Positions 36,637-44,824 are shown, counted from the first letter of the stretch. The stretch: 64,000 bases of DNA from Arthrobacter sp. zg-Y1171 (GCF_025244845.1 NZ_CP104264.1:1-64000); one strand, 5' to 3'. A program made the numbers and translations. Notes: a model not told the origin generated them from the letters alone.

Positions 36637-37434
36637 TTATCCTTCCCGCCAAGCTGACGAAGTGATGTGGGAGCCGCCCTGCGGTCCCATCTGGAGCATG
36701 CCGCCGTCGACGGCCCAGGAGGCCCCCGTGACGTAGGACGACGCCGGTGAAGCCAGGAAGGCCACGACGTCGGCAATCTCGGTGGCATAGCCGGGCCGGC
36801 CCAGCGGAATGCCGGGGCGGTCCTCGGCCTGCGGGTCGGAGTCCGTCTGCCTCGTCATGGGTGTGGCGATTTCCCCGGGCGCCACCGAATTGGCCGTGAT
36901 CCCGTAGCTGCCCAGCTCCAGGGCGATGGTCTTGATCAGCCCGCCGAGGCCGTGCTTGGACGCGGTATACGCCGCGGCGCCCACTCGTGGCTGGAGTTCG
37001 TGGACGCTGGTGACGGCGATCAGCCGGCCGCCGTTGCCGGCCGCGACCATGCGCTGAGCTGCCCGCTGCAGGCAGACAAAGGCCCCGCTGAGGTTGGTGT
37101 CCAGGGTGGTGCGCCAGGCGTCATAGCCCAGCTCCAGGAACTTCTGCCCGTCCCCGGTCCCCGAGTTGTTGACGAACACGTCCAGGCCGCCCAGTTTCTC
37201 CGCCAGGGAATCCACAACGTCCGCGCACCCTGGGAGATCGGTGGTGTCCAGATGGGCGACGACGGCGGTGCGGCCGTGCGAACGGACCTCCTCAGCAGTG
37301 TCCATGGCACCCTGTTCATCCGAATGCCAGGTGATGCCCACATCCATTCCCGCCTTGGCCAGTGCTACGGCGGCGGCGCGTCCTATGCCGGAATCAGACC
37401 CCGTGACTATTGCCGTTTTAGGCGCAAACCCCAT
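36637..37434 (-). CDS. Short-chain dehydrogenase/reductase
   Basis: A classical SDR oxidoreductase of 265 residues. The cofactor site is TGSDSGIGRAAAVALAKAG near 10-28, NNSG is in the core, and the catalytic Ser-Tyr-Lys is in VTSVHE and YTASKHG. The acidic-free DSGIGR region suggests NADP or NAD use cannot be decided. I prefer ATG at 37434 (MGFAPKTAIVTG) because GAGGGGG lies seven bases upstream; ATG at 37449 is the alternative. It is the first gene of a two-gene operon with the FAD/Rieske protein, so the two may act on the same substrate. Confidence 0.88.
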   Translation of the reverse strand: MGFAPKTAIVTGSDSGIGRAAAVALAKAGMDVGITWHSDEQGAMDTAEEVRSHGRTAVVAHLDTTDLPGCADVVDSLAEKLGGLDVFVNNSGTGDGQKFLELGYDAWRTTLDTNLSGAFVCLQRAAQRMVAAGNGGRLIAVTSVHELQPRVGAAAYTASKHGLGGLIKTIALELGSYGITANSVAPGEIATPMTRQTDSDPQAEDRPGIPLGRPGYATEIADVVAFLASPASSYVTGASWAVDGGMLQMGPQGGSHITSSAWREG

Positions 37435-37564
37435 CTGGTACCCCCTCATGGTCCTGGAAAGTCAGCATGCTTCCCACCTTGCCCCAATTGTGCAACAGTT
37501 TAAAGCCCTGATCACCGAATCCTCCCGGTCCGGTTCTCCGGTGCTGCGGAGCAGAGGAGTCATC

Positions 37565-38068
37565 ATGGCATACCCCAGCTACAGTTCCAGCGGCGGTCTC
37601 TCGGCGCGCAGGACCAATGCGCAGAAAGCCGCAATTGCATTCGGGATTGTTTTCCTGCTTATCGGAGTCCTGGGGTTCATTCCCGGGGCCACCATCAATT
37701 ACAGCCAGCTTTACTTCTCGGGTTACGCATCCGAAGCCGCACTTCTGGGCATATTCCAGGTCTCGGTGCTCCACAACGTGGTCCACATGCTGCTGGGCTT
37801 CGCCGGGCTGGCCCTGGCGCGAAAGCACTCCTCGGCCAAGCTCTATTTGCTGGGAGGAGGCATCCTCTACGCCCTGCTCTTCATTTACGGGCTGCTCATC
37901 CCGCTGGAGTCGGACGCCAACTTCGTTCCCTTCAACACGGCGGACAATTGGCTGCACGCAGTGCTGGCAGTGGTGATGATCCTGCTGGGTATCTTCCTGG
38001 GACGTGAGAGCGAACCGAGCTCGTACCGCAGCAACCCGAACCCCGGTGAAGGATCAGTTCCCAACTAG
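37565..38068 (+). CDS. DUF4383 membrane protein
   Basis: The 167-residue product has four membrane segments: about 20-45, 65-90, 95-115 and 130-150. The family hallmarks are FGIVFLLIGVLGFIPG and LHNVVHMLLGFAGL. The function of DUF4383 is unknown. ATG at 37565 follows GAGGAGTCATC, a good ribosome site; the frame is open upstream into the SDR promoter but has no homology. Similar proteins are common near stress genes in Actinobacteria. Confidence 0.85.
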   Translation: MAYPSYSSSGGLSARRTNAQKAAIAFGIVFLLIGVLGFIPGATINYSQLYFSGYASEAALLGIFQVSVLHNVVHMLLGFAGLALARKHSSAKLYLLGGGILYALLFIYGLLIPLESDANFVPFNTADNWLHAVLAVVMILLGIFLGRESEPSSYRSNPNPGEGSVPN

Positions 38069-38125
38069 CCGGGCTGCCGCGTCCGATGCTGGAATCCGCC
38101 GCCCGCCCCGGTTAGCGTTGGAGCC

Positions 38126-38365
38126 ATGGACGAACAGGAAATCCAGCACCGGATCCAGGAACTCGTAGCGCAGGAGCAGTCCCTGCGGGAGACGGATCCG
38201 GGTGCGGAACCCGAGAAGCACGCCGCGGAACTCAGGCGGGTGGAGGAACAGCTGGACCAGTACTGGGACCTTCTCCGCCAGCGGCGGGCCAAGGCCGACG
38301 CCGGGCAGAACCCGGATGAGGCGCAGGAACGGCCCGTGGGTGAAGTCGAGGGATACCGCCAGTAG
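38126..38365 (+). CDS. DUF2630 family protein
   Basis: A 79-residue charged helical protein, starting MDEQEIQHRIQELVAQEQSLRE. It contains the family signature LRRVEEQLDQYWDLLRQRRA and ends PVGEVEGYRQ. It is predicted to be a coiled coil of two helices; function unknown. TAGCGT lies eight bases before the ATG at 38126, and there is no ribosome site, so the mRNA is probably leaderless. Confidence 0.88.
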   Translation: MDEQEIQHRIQELVAQEQSLRETDPGAEPEKHAAELRRVEEQLDQYWDLLRQRRAKADAGQNPDEAQERPVGEVEGYRQ

Positions 38366-38396
38366 GGACCATCCCGTACGGCCGGCCCCGAGCGGA

Positions 38397-38714
38397 CTAG
38401 TGCTGCTGCCGGCTGCTGACGGACATTTTCGGCGTGCCGGCTTCAGCTTCCCGGTCTGCCGGGCCGGCGACCTGGTGCAGCAGGGTGGCGGCACCGATGC
38501 TGCGCCGGAAGCCGCTGTCACCTCGGAAGGTCTCCCCAAGGGCCCAGACCATCAGGCAGCCTTTGCTGAGGGTCTTAAGCAGCCCGGCGTTCCTGGGCGT
38601 CAGTGCCATCATGGACGCCACGCCAAACAGGCCCCAGCCGATGAGCGGCCCGTTGGGCACCTTGAAAACAGTCTGCCGGCCGAACCGGTCCGTGAAGAAA
38701 TTGCGAGATGCCAT
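38397..38714 (-). CDS. Hypothetical small protein downstream of ku
   Basis: The 105-residue product starts MASRNFFTDRFGRQTVFKVPNGPLIGWGLFGVASMMAL. It has two modest hydrophobic segments (about 22-40 and 47-63) and a polar tail. I do not recognise the family. It begins five bases after the Ku stop on the same strand, so it is probably co-transcribed with ku. A weakly membrane-bound protein is likely. No NHEJ role can be claimed. Confidence 0.6.
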   Translation of the reverse strand: MASRNFFTDRFGRQTVFKVPNGPLIGWGLFGVASMMALTPRNAGLLKTLSKGCLMVWALGETFRGDSGFRRSIGAATLLHQVAGPADREAEAGTPKMSVSSRQQH

Positions 38715-38719
38715 AGCGG

Positions 38720-39622
38720 TCAGGCGCCTTTCCGGGTTTTGGCTGTGCTTTTGGTGCCTTTGGAGTTCGCGGTTTTGGCGGGAGCCTTCTTGGTGCCGTC
38801 CTCTTTGGTGCTTTTACTGTCGGTGCCGCTCTTTTTATCGCGGTTCTTCTCTACGCTCCGCCGCAGCGCCTCCATGAGGTCCAGGACCTTGCCGCCCTCG
38901 TCCTCCTCGGATTCTCCGCCGAAGGTCTCCTCCGTGTCGAGCGATTCTCCCTGTTCGAGCTTGGCATCGATCAGGGTTTTGAGCTGCTCTTGGTAATCGT
39001 CGGTGAATTCGGAAGGATCGAAGTCCCCGCTGAAGGAATCCACGAGGGCCGAGGACATCTCCAGCTCCTTGGCGGAAATCCGCACCTTTTCGTCGAGGGA
39101 GGGGAAGGTGGCCTCCCGGACCTCGTCCTCCCACAGCAGGGTCTGGAGGGTCAGCACGTCACCGCGTACGCGCAGGGCACCCAGCCGGCTCTTCTGCCGG
39201 AGCGAGAACTGGACGATAGCCGTGCGGTCGGTGTCCTCAAGGGTGCGGCGCAGCAGCACGTAGGACTTCGTCGATTTGGAGTCCGGCTCCAGATAGTACG
39301 TCCGGTCAAACAGGATGGGATCCACCTGCTCGCTGGGCACGAATTCCACGACGTCGATTTCCCGGCTTTTCTCCACGGGAAGGGAGGCCAGATCCTCGTC
39401 GGTAAGGACCACCGTCTGCTCGCCGTCGTCGTACGCCTTTGCGATGTCCTTGTATTCCACCACCTCGCCGCAGATCTCGCAGCGGCGCTGGTAGCGGATG
39501 CGCCCGCCGTCTTTGCCATGCACCTGGTGAAGGCTGACGTCGTGGTCCTCGGTGGCGGCATAAACCTTGACCGGCACGTTGACCAGCCCAAACGCAATGG
39601 CGCCTTTCCAGATCGCTCTCAT
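38720..39622 (-). CDS. ku: Non-homologous end-joining protein Ku
   Basis: Bacterial Ku forms a ring on broken DNA ends and recruits LigD. The 300-residue product starts MRAIWKGAIAFGLVNVPVKVY and has the Ku core up to about 255, with a CEICGEVV stretch. A Lys/Ser/Thr-rich tail of about 45 residues is of the kind that helps DNA bridging in other bacterial Ku proteins. LigD lies 7 kb away on the other strand. Ku starts 15 bases after the stop of the alpha/beta hydrolase, so it may share that promoter. TAGTGT lies 13 bases upstream of the ATG and offers a second possible promoter. Confidence 0.96.
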   Translation of the reverse strand: MRAIWKGAIAFGLVNVPVKVYAATEDHDVSLHQVHGKDGGRIRYQRRCEICGEVVEYKDIAKAYDDGEQTVVLTDEDLASLPVEKSREIDVVEFVPSEQVDPILFDRTYYLEPDSKSTKSYVLLRRTLEDTDRTAIVQFSLRQKSRLGALRVRGDVLTLQTLLWEDEVREATFPSLDEKVRISAKELEMSSALVDSFSGDFDPSEFTDDYQEQLKTLIDAKLEQGESLDTEETFGGESEEDEGGKVLDLMEALRRSVEKNRDKKSGTDSKSTKEDGTKKAPAKTANSKGTKSTAKTRKGA

Positions 39623-39637
39623 GTAGTCCAGTGAACA

Positions 39638-40573
39638 CTAGATTCCGGTTCCGTTGCCAGAGCCGGGTTTGTCTGCGCGTGCCTCCCGCAGATGCTCCCA
39701 CAGCTGCCGGTACACACGCGGATCGGAAAAATAGGCGGTATGGGATTCGGGAAAGGGTTTGCCGGAGTCCACTTCGCTGTCGGTCACGTTCACCTCCCGG
39801 CCGGCAAACACGCGTTCGGCGCAGAAGGAGATCAGGTCGCGCTCGTCCCAGAAATTCAACCAGGGGACTGCGGGCCCTGAACCGCCGCGGACTGGACCGA
39901 GATAGGCGAGGGCATCGAGGAGGTAGAACCACGGCGCCTGCGAGCCCACGGTCACCAGCAAATCCACGCGGATGCCGTCCGCTTCGGGGGAACTGAGCAG
40001 GTCGACAGCTGCCACGGAGCCGAGGCTGTGGCCGAACAATACGACAGGTGCGTCCTGGTCCGTGCTGCGCAGGGTGTCCGCAATGCGGGCACAGGCAGCC
40101 GGACCGTGGCGCAGATAGAAGGCAACCTTGCCGAAGAAGCTGCCCGCGGCGTCGGTGAGGCGGATCCGGTGCCGGATCCCCGCCTCCGTGAGCACACCCA
40201 GGACCAGATCCTGCAGCGTCTCGCCCAGGAATGCCGCGTCAGGGCGCGCCGGCGGGGCACCGGTGCTGGAGGCCTGTTTCAGCGGATCAGCCGCTCCCAG
40301 GTCCATGCCGAAAAGGGCCAGGGCCAAGGACGTATCGGTCACTCCGGGCGGATCGTCGGCGACATACCGCGGGGGCAATGCCGGGACAAAGCTGACATTG
40401 TCGGGTGCGGCGGCGGCCCAGTCGACCGCCAGCACCCGGTAATCGGACAATCCCGGCACCGCTGCCATCTGCTCCCGGATCCGGTCCGCGAGCTGCGGAT
40501 TGGGCTGGCCGGTGCCCGGCAGGAAAACCAGCGTTCCGGGTTTCTCCGGTGGTCCGAGGGGTGCGGGATCCAT
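39638..40573 (-). CDS. Alpha/beta-hydrolase-fold protein upstream of ku
   Basis: The 311-residue product shows a nucleophile elbow FGHSLGSVAA near residue 195 and TLVFLPGTGQPNPQLADRI near the N-terminus, a lipase-like arrangement. There is no signal peptide, so it is probably cytoplasmic. The substrate is unknown. ATG at 40573 is chosen because GAAGGAGG precedes it; the upstream open frame is Ala/Pro-rich and lacks homology. It lies directly upstream of ku on the same strand. Confidence 0.75.
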   Translation of the reverse strand: MDPAPLGPPEKPGTLVFLPGTGQPNPQLADRIREQMAAVPGLSDYRVLAVDWAAAAPDNVSFVPALPPRYVADDPPGVTDTSLALALFGMDLGAADPLKQASSTGAPPARPDAAFLGETLQDLVLGVLTEAGIRHRIRLTDAAGSFFGKVAFYLRHGPAACARIADTLRSTDQDAPVVLFGHSLGSVAAVDLLSSPEADGIRVDLLVTVGSQAPWFYLLDALAYLGPVRGGSGPAVPWLNFWDERDLISFCAERVFAGREVNVTDSEVDSGKPFPESHTAYFSDPRVYRQLWEHLREARADKPGSGNGTGI

Positions 40574-40735
40574 GGCTGCCTCCTTCGTTGCGGCGGCACC
40601 TTCACCGACCGCGCAAGGCAGCGGTTTCGGCCCGATAGGGACACTTTCACATGCCGCAGTCCCGGCCGCCAGCGAAGGGGAGGGAAGGACGGAATCCGGG
40701 TGGCTTGGCACGGCCCGGGAGGCTGTGCAGGAGCG

Positions 40736-41386
40736 TCAGCGGGGAACGGCAGCCACGGGACTGAAAACGCGGGTCTGCATAATCACGTCGCCGGGCCCCT
40801 GCAGATCAACCACCAGGCCTTCGCCGCTCTTCAGCGAGTTGAAGATGCCGGCCGCCTTGCGCGTCCTCATCTGGATACTCGACTCCCAGCCCACGAGGTG
40901 CCCCGTGTCCAGGGTGAAGCCTTCCCCTGCTTTCAGGGATACAACGTCCAATGCGCCGTAGGAGGAAACCAAGAGGTTGCCCTGGCCGCTGACCTTCAGC
41001 ACCACCAGGCCCGAACCGGCAAACATGCCGTTCAGGGAGGCGTCCGGGCCGACGTCGAGGTTCCCGTCGTTCGCCAGCCACGCTCCCTTCGTCAAGCGGA
41101 AGCCCGTTGCATTATCCACCCCGACGGAAACCACGTCTCCGACGGACTCGGAAATGACATCGACCCAGCCGCCCTCGGCGGGGGCGGTGAAAACGGTGGT
41201 GTGGAAGCTCTCCCCGCCGATCATTTTCCCCAGGCCTTTCATAAAGCCGCCGTCAGCCTTTGCCACGAGCGTTACACCGAAGGAATGCGCCATCATTGCT
41301 CCCGGCTGCACTTTTATTGCCTCGTGGGGTTCAAGGAAGCAGCGGGCTACTGCGTATGCCGGGCTGTGGCGGATTTCTACTTTCAC
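40736..41386 (-). CDS. AIM24/TIGR00266-family protein
   Basis: The 216-residue product has a single AIM24-type beta-rich domain. It begins MKVEIRHSPAYAVARCFLEPHEAIKVQPGAMMAH and contains GFMKGLGKMIGGESFHTTVFTAPAEGG, the family hallmark. Function is not settled; the family resembles tryptophan-rich TRAP-like assemblies. GTG at 41386 follows AGAGGTAATT. It is divergent from soxR across 139 bases, but no SoxR box lies in that gap. Confidence 0.85.
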   Translation of the reverse strand: MKVEIRHSPAYAVARCFLEPHEAIKVQPGAMMAHSFGVTLVAKADGGFMKGLGKMIGGESFHTTVFTAPAEGGWVDVISESVGDVVSVGVDNATGFRLTKGAWLANDGNLDVGPDASLNGMFAGSGLVVLKVSGQGNLLVSSYGALDVVSLKAGEGFTLDTGHLVGWESSIQMRTRKAAGIFNSLKSGEGLVVDLQGPGDVIMQTRVFSPVAAVPR

Positions 41387-41525
41387 AATTACCTCTTTAT
41401 AAAAAATATGGGATTCAGTGGCCTGCGCTGCGAATATAACTGCCTTGATCCTAAGTGCGGGGTTCCATGGACCGGCGCGCCCGCACATTTGCCTCCGGCA
41501 AGTCGGCGGCGGCAGCGGGCGGATA

Positions 41526-42011
41526 ATGGGTGCTGTGAGGGAAGGCGAGGCCGTGGAAGCGAATACATCCGGATCCGGGCCCGCGCGTGTGGAACTGTCC
41601 GTGGGGCAGGTGGCCGAGCGCAGCGGCGTCAGCGTATCGGCGCTGCACTTTTACGAGCGCCAGGGCCTGCTCTCCAGCCGGCGGACACAGGGTAACCAGC
41701 GGCGCTATGACCGGTCGGTGCTGCGGCGGGTGGCCGTGATCCGCGCGGCGCAGCAGGCAGGCATTCCGTTGGCCGTGATCAACCGGGCTTTCGCCGAACT
41801 GCCTCCGGACGGGGTCCCGGACCAGGCCGACTGGCAGCGGCTTTCTGCCGCCTGGCAGCAGGAACTCAATACCCGCATCCGCCACCTCCAGGCACTTCGT
41901 GACCGGCTCGGCGGCTGCATCGGCTGCGGCTGCCTCTCCCTGGCCCAGTGCCGGTTCGTGAATCCCGACGATTCGGGCACCGGCACCGGCGCCCGGGCAT
42001 TCGACGTCTGA
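41526..42011 (+). CDS. soxR: SoxR-like redox-sensing MerR-family regulator
   Basis: SoxR carries a [2Fe-2S] cluster; oxidation by redox-cycling compounds makes it activate promoters with an overlong spacer. The 161-residue product has the MerR winged helix (VGQVAERSGVSVSALHFYERQGLL) and a dimer helix. The four cluster cysteines follow the exact SoxR pattern C-x2-C-x-C-x5-C (Cys131, 134, 136, 142). ATG at 41526 or GTG at 41535 could be the start; GATAAT ends eight bases before the latter, which would be leaderless. A clear SoxR operator lies downstream in front of the flavin reductase. Confidence 0.93.
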   Translation: MGAVREGEAVEANTSGSGPARVELSVGQVAERSGVSVSALHFYERQGLLSSRRTQGNQRRYDRSVLRRVAVIRAAQQAGIPLAVINRAFAELPPDGVPDQADWQRLSAAWQQELNTRIRHLQALRDRLGGCIGCGCLSLAQCRFVNPDDSGTGTGARAFDV

Positions 42012-42022
42012 GTCCCTCCGAT

Positions 42023-42053
42023 TTGACCTCAACTATGGTTGAGGTTTTAGCGT
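42023..42053 (+). promoter_or_regulatory. SoxR-type promoter and operator before the flavin reductase
   Basis: The 18-base dyad CCTCAACTATGGTTGAGG (42027-42044) is a near match to the E. coli SoxR box CCTCAAGTTAACTTGAGG. It sits between a -35 TTGACC (42023-42028) and a -10 TAGCGT (42048-42053) with a 19-base spacer. That spacing is the hallmark of MerR/SoxR-activated promoters. Confidence 0.88.
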
Positions 42054-42095
42054 TGAGGGATGCCCTGGATGGGTTGGTCTGCGGAAGGACTTGAG

Positions 42096-42647
42096 ATGAC
42101 GCGGAATACGGCTCTGTGCGAGCGGAATGTAACGGATGCATTCAAGGACGCCTTTCGGGCTCATCCGGCGGGCGTGGCGATCATTACGGCCGACGGCGGC
42201 AGCGGCCCCGTGGGCCTGACCGCCTCCTCGGTTTCCTCGGTTTCGGCGGAGCCGCCGATCCTGTCCTTCTCCCTGGCCTCAACACACGGGACAGCCGGTG
42301 TAATAGCCGCGTCGGAGACCGTCGTCGTCCACCTGCTTGGCTCCGAAAATGCCGGACTCGCCGCACTTTTCGCCCGGCAGGGCGCGGACCGGTTCGGCTC
42401 GACGCGCACCCGCACGCTGCCCGGCGGCGAACCCCTCCTGGAAGAAGCCCCCGTGGCACTTCGCTGCCGGATCGACGGCAGGATCCCGGTGGGCAGCTCC
42501 ATCCTGATTGCGGCCACCGTCCTGGAAATCCTCCCCGGCAGCACGGAGCAGGAACCGCTGGTCTACCACAACCGGACCTATCACCGCCTGGGCGGGCACT
42601 CCGTTCTTGGCCAGGCCGGCTCGGTTGCCCCCGGAAGCGGCCAATAG
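42096..42647 (+). CDS. Flavin reductase-like protein, likely SoxR target
   Basis: The 183-residue product belongs to the flavin reductase / FMN-binding split-barrel family. It has DAFKDAFRAHPAGVAIITADGGSGPVGLTASSVSSVSAEPP, the family core, and a C-terminal histidine region YHNRTYHRLGGH. It would reduce FMN or FAD with NAD(P)H or act as a bound-flavin oxidoreductase. ATG at 42096 has GGAAGGA six bases upstream. ATG at 42060 is in frame and lies at leaderless distance from the -10 TAGCGT, so two forms are possible. The SoxR-type promoter implies induction by redox-cycling agents. Confidence 0.88.
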   Translation: MTRNTALCERNVTDAFKDAFRAHPAGVAIITADGGSGPVGLTASSVSSVSAEPPILSFSLASTHGTAGVIAASETVVVHLLGSENAGLAALFARQGADRFGSTRTRTLPGGEPLLEEAPVALRCRIDGRIPVGSSILIAATVLEILPGSTEQEPLVYHNRTYHRLGGHSVLGQAGSVAPGSGQ

Positions 42648-42711
42648 CGGATAATCGGTTCAGACCCGTACGGCGACCGTCGTCGGGAACGACCCACCGG
42701 AAGGCACGGCG

Positions 42712-42930
42712 ATGGCAAAGAAAAAACTCAAGGACCTGAGCAGCGGACAGAAAAAGGGCCTCGGAGCCCTGACCGGACTCCAGTTCCTGCTCGCCGGAGC
42801 TGCGCTTCGGGATTTGAAGAAGCGCCCGAAGGAGCAGATCCGCGGCAGCCGCGGATGGTGGATGGCCGCGTGCGGCATCAACTTCGCCGGCCCCATCGCC
42901 TACTTCCTCTTCGGCCGGCGCTCCGCCTAG
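42712..42930 (+). CDS. PLDc_N-type small membrane protein
   Basis: A 72-residue protein with a basic N-terminus. Its hydrophobic helix GLGALTGLQFLLAGAAL leads to RDLKKRPKEQIRG. A second helix (WMAACGINFAGPIAYFLFGRR) ends in the charged cap typical of PLDc_N and related two-span proteins. Function unknown. GGAAGGCACGGCG precedes ATG at 42712. Two bases separate it from the pentapeptide gene, so the pair is co-transcribed. Confidence 0.78.
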   Translation: MAKKKLKDLSSGQKKGLGALTGLQFLLAGAALRDLKKRPKEQIRGSRGWWMAACGINFAGPIAYFLFGRRSA

Positions 42931-42932
42931 GC

Positions 42933-43598
42933 ATGGTGCGTTCCCGCAGCACCGGAACCAAGCCGCCGGTCCTCGAGCCGGTTCGCCTGCAGGACCTGAG
43001 TGACGGTGCCGATGTTCCGGTAGGCAGTACCCAGGAAGCGGTGGCCTATACCGGAGAATCCTTCGCCGGTTTGGAACTGCGCGGGGCAGTGTTCTCCGAA
43101 TGCAGCCTCACCGGGGTGTCCCTGGACAACGCCGACCTCACCGCTGCACGGTTTCTGGAATCGACCCTGGAAAACCTGTATGCCCCGGTGTTCCGGGCGG
43201 CCAGGACCACCTTCCGGGACGTGGAGATCTCCAACCCGCGCCTGGGTTCCGCTGAGCTTTACGGCGGAAGCTGGAATTCCGTCCGGGTGGAGGGCGGCAA
43301 GATCGATTTCCTCAACCTGCGCGGCTGCACGCTGACCAACGTGCTGTTCTCCAACTGCATCATCGGGGAACTGGACCTGGACGGCGCGCGGCTGAACCGG
43401 GTGGCGTTCCGCGACTGCCGGATCGACTCCCTGCTGCTGGGAAGCGGCGGTACGGCCGTGGATGCAGACCTGCGCGGATCCGCGTTCCGGAGCATCACCG
43501 GATTAGCCGGACTGAAGGGGTTCACCGTGGACGAAGAACAGCTCCTGCTGCTGGCTCCGCTGCTCGCGGCCCAGTTGGGCCTGCGCGTGGAAGCCTAG
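42933..43598 (+). CDS. Pentapeptide-repeat protein
   Basis: The 221-residue product has about 130 residues of A(D/N)LXX-like repeats (FAGLELRGAVFSECSLTGVSLDNADLTAARF and onward). These fold into a right-handed quadrilateral beta-helix. Some such proteins (MfpA, Qnr) mimic DNA and protect gyrase from quinolones, but this one has extra N- and C-terminal segments and no clear assignment to that group. ATG at 42933. Its TAG stop shares CTAG with the convergent L,D-transpeptidase stop. Confidence 0.85.
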   Translation: MVRSRSTGTKPPVLEPVRLQDLSDGADVPVGSTQEAVAYTGESFAGLELRGAVFSECSLTGVSLDNADLTAARFLESTLENLYAPVFRAARTTFRDVEISNPRLGSAELYGGSWNSVRVEGGKIDFLNLRGCTLTNVLFSNCIIGELDLDGARLNRVAFRDCRIDSLLLGSGGTAVDADLRGSAFRSITGLAGLKGFTVDEEQLLLLAPLLAAQLGLRVEA

Positions 43599-44824
43599 GG
43601 CTGCCCGGCGTACTGGTCCCAGGGGATGTTCCAGTCGCCGTAGCCGTCGTCGATGGAAACCGGCCCGGCTTCGGTGTTCAGCACCTGCACCACGTCCCCG
43701 GCGTCGAAGGTGTCATAGAAGTACTTGGCGCCCTCGGCGGACATCCCAACGCAGCCGTGCGAAACATTGATGCGGCCCAGGGCGCCCACGGCGCCGTCGA
43801 GGGCCTGGTGGACAAAGACACCGCTGTTGGTCAGGCGGCTGGCCCAGGAGGCGTCGAACGGCTCGTAGTAGTCCGGGTCTCCGGGCGAGAGACCGATGCT
43901 CTCTGCGCGGAAGGGCAGCTTCTCGTGCTGGCTGACGACAACCTGGTAGCCGCTGGGCGAAGGCCAGGTGGGTTCGCCGAGGGTGACGGGGAAGGTCCGG
44001 ACCAGCTGCCCGTCCAGGAACACCTGCATGGTCTTGGTGTTGTTGTCCACCACGGCCAAGCGGGTGTTGTGCGTGTTGAAGGTCCGGGTTTCGTTGAAGT
44101 TGCCGATCATTCCGTTGCCGAAGTCGACGCCGAACAGCTGCATGTCCACGGTGATGGCGCTGTTGGGGGCCCAGAAGGCTTCCGGCCGGTAGCGGACCCG
44201 GTTGTCCGTGATCCAGTAAAAGGCGCCGGTCTGGCCCGAGGTGCTGGTGACCTTGATGGCCTGTTCCACCGCGTCTTTGTTGGTGACCGGTTCACTGAAG
44301 GTGATATCGATGGGCTGGCCCACGCCCACGCTGGCGGCGTTCTGCGGATACATGAATGCATTGGCTTCATTCGCCGGAAGCACGGTTTCGAAGCCCTGCT
44401 TGCGCGTGGTCTCCTTGCCGGCCGAATCCGTGAGCACCACTTCCATGCCGTACCTGGTGTTGAAAGCCAGGGGTGCATCAGCGGTCCAGACGGCACCGTC
44501 GCCGGACATCACGCCGGGCACGGGCTCACCGCCTGCTTCGGGCTTCAGGATGACCTTGTTGATCACTGCATTGGTGGCGGTGACGGAGGGAACCTCGGCG
44601 GGGTTGACGCCTACGGCGCCGTCAGCCGGCGTGGTGGTGATGGATACCGGGGCGGCCTGCACGGAGGGCGACGCCGAGGCGGAGGCGCCTGCTGAGGGGG
44701 ACGAGCCGGTTTCGGAAGGGCCCAGCCGGCCGGTGGCGAAGGCTGCGCCGAGACTTCCGCCGATGACGAGCACCGCGGCAACCGCCGCGGCTATTGGCCA
44801 TTTACGGCTTTTCTTGTCCTGCAC
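43595..44824 (-). CDS. L,D-transpeptidase with Ig-like domains
   Basis: Forms 3-3 cross-links in peptidoglycan or attaches proteins to it, outside the cell. The 409-residue product has an N-terminal membrane anchor (about 10-30) and a Ser/Ala-rich linker. Two Ig-like domains (about 60-270, the first with ADGAVGVNPAEVPSV) follow, then a C-terminal YkuD domain with the catalytic stretch NVSHGCVGMS (Cys358). The order matches mycobacterial LdtB-type enzymes. The start is GTG at 44824, since AGGGGA is properly spaced from it but too close to the TTG at 44830. Confidence 0.93.
   Translation of the reverse strand: MQDKKSRKWPIAAAVAAVLVIGGSLGAAFATGRLGPSETGSSPSAGASASASPSVQAAPVSITTTPADGAVGVNPAEVPSVTATNAVINKVILKPEAGGEPVPGVMSGDGAVWTADAPLAFNTRYGMEVVLTDSAGKETTRKQGFETVLPANEANAFMYPQNAASVGVGQPIDITFSEPVTNKDAVEQAIKVTSTSGQTGAFYWITDNRVRYRPEAFWAPNSAITVDMQLFGVDFGNGMIGNFNETRTFNTHNTRLAVVDNNTKTMQVFLDGQLVRTFPVTLGEPTWPSPSGYQVVVSQHEKLPFRAESIGLSPGDPDYYEPFDASWASRLTNSGVFVHQALDGAVGALGRINVSHGCVGMSAEGAKYFYDTFDAGDVVQVLNTEAGPVSIDDGYGDWNIPWDQYAGQP

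Noticed and set aside
41387..41525. A SoxR box between AIM24 and soxR
   Set aside because: No dyad like the one at 42027 is present in this gap, so AIM24 is not an evident SoxR target.
40028..41695. A 555-codon plus-strand frame opposite the hydrolase and AIM24 genes
   Set aside because: It crosses the AIM24 promoter and overlaps the soxR start; composition is that of a shadow frame.
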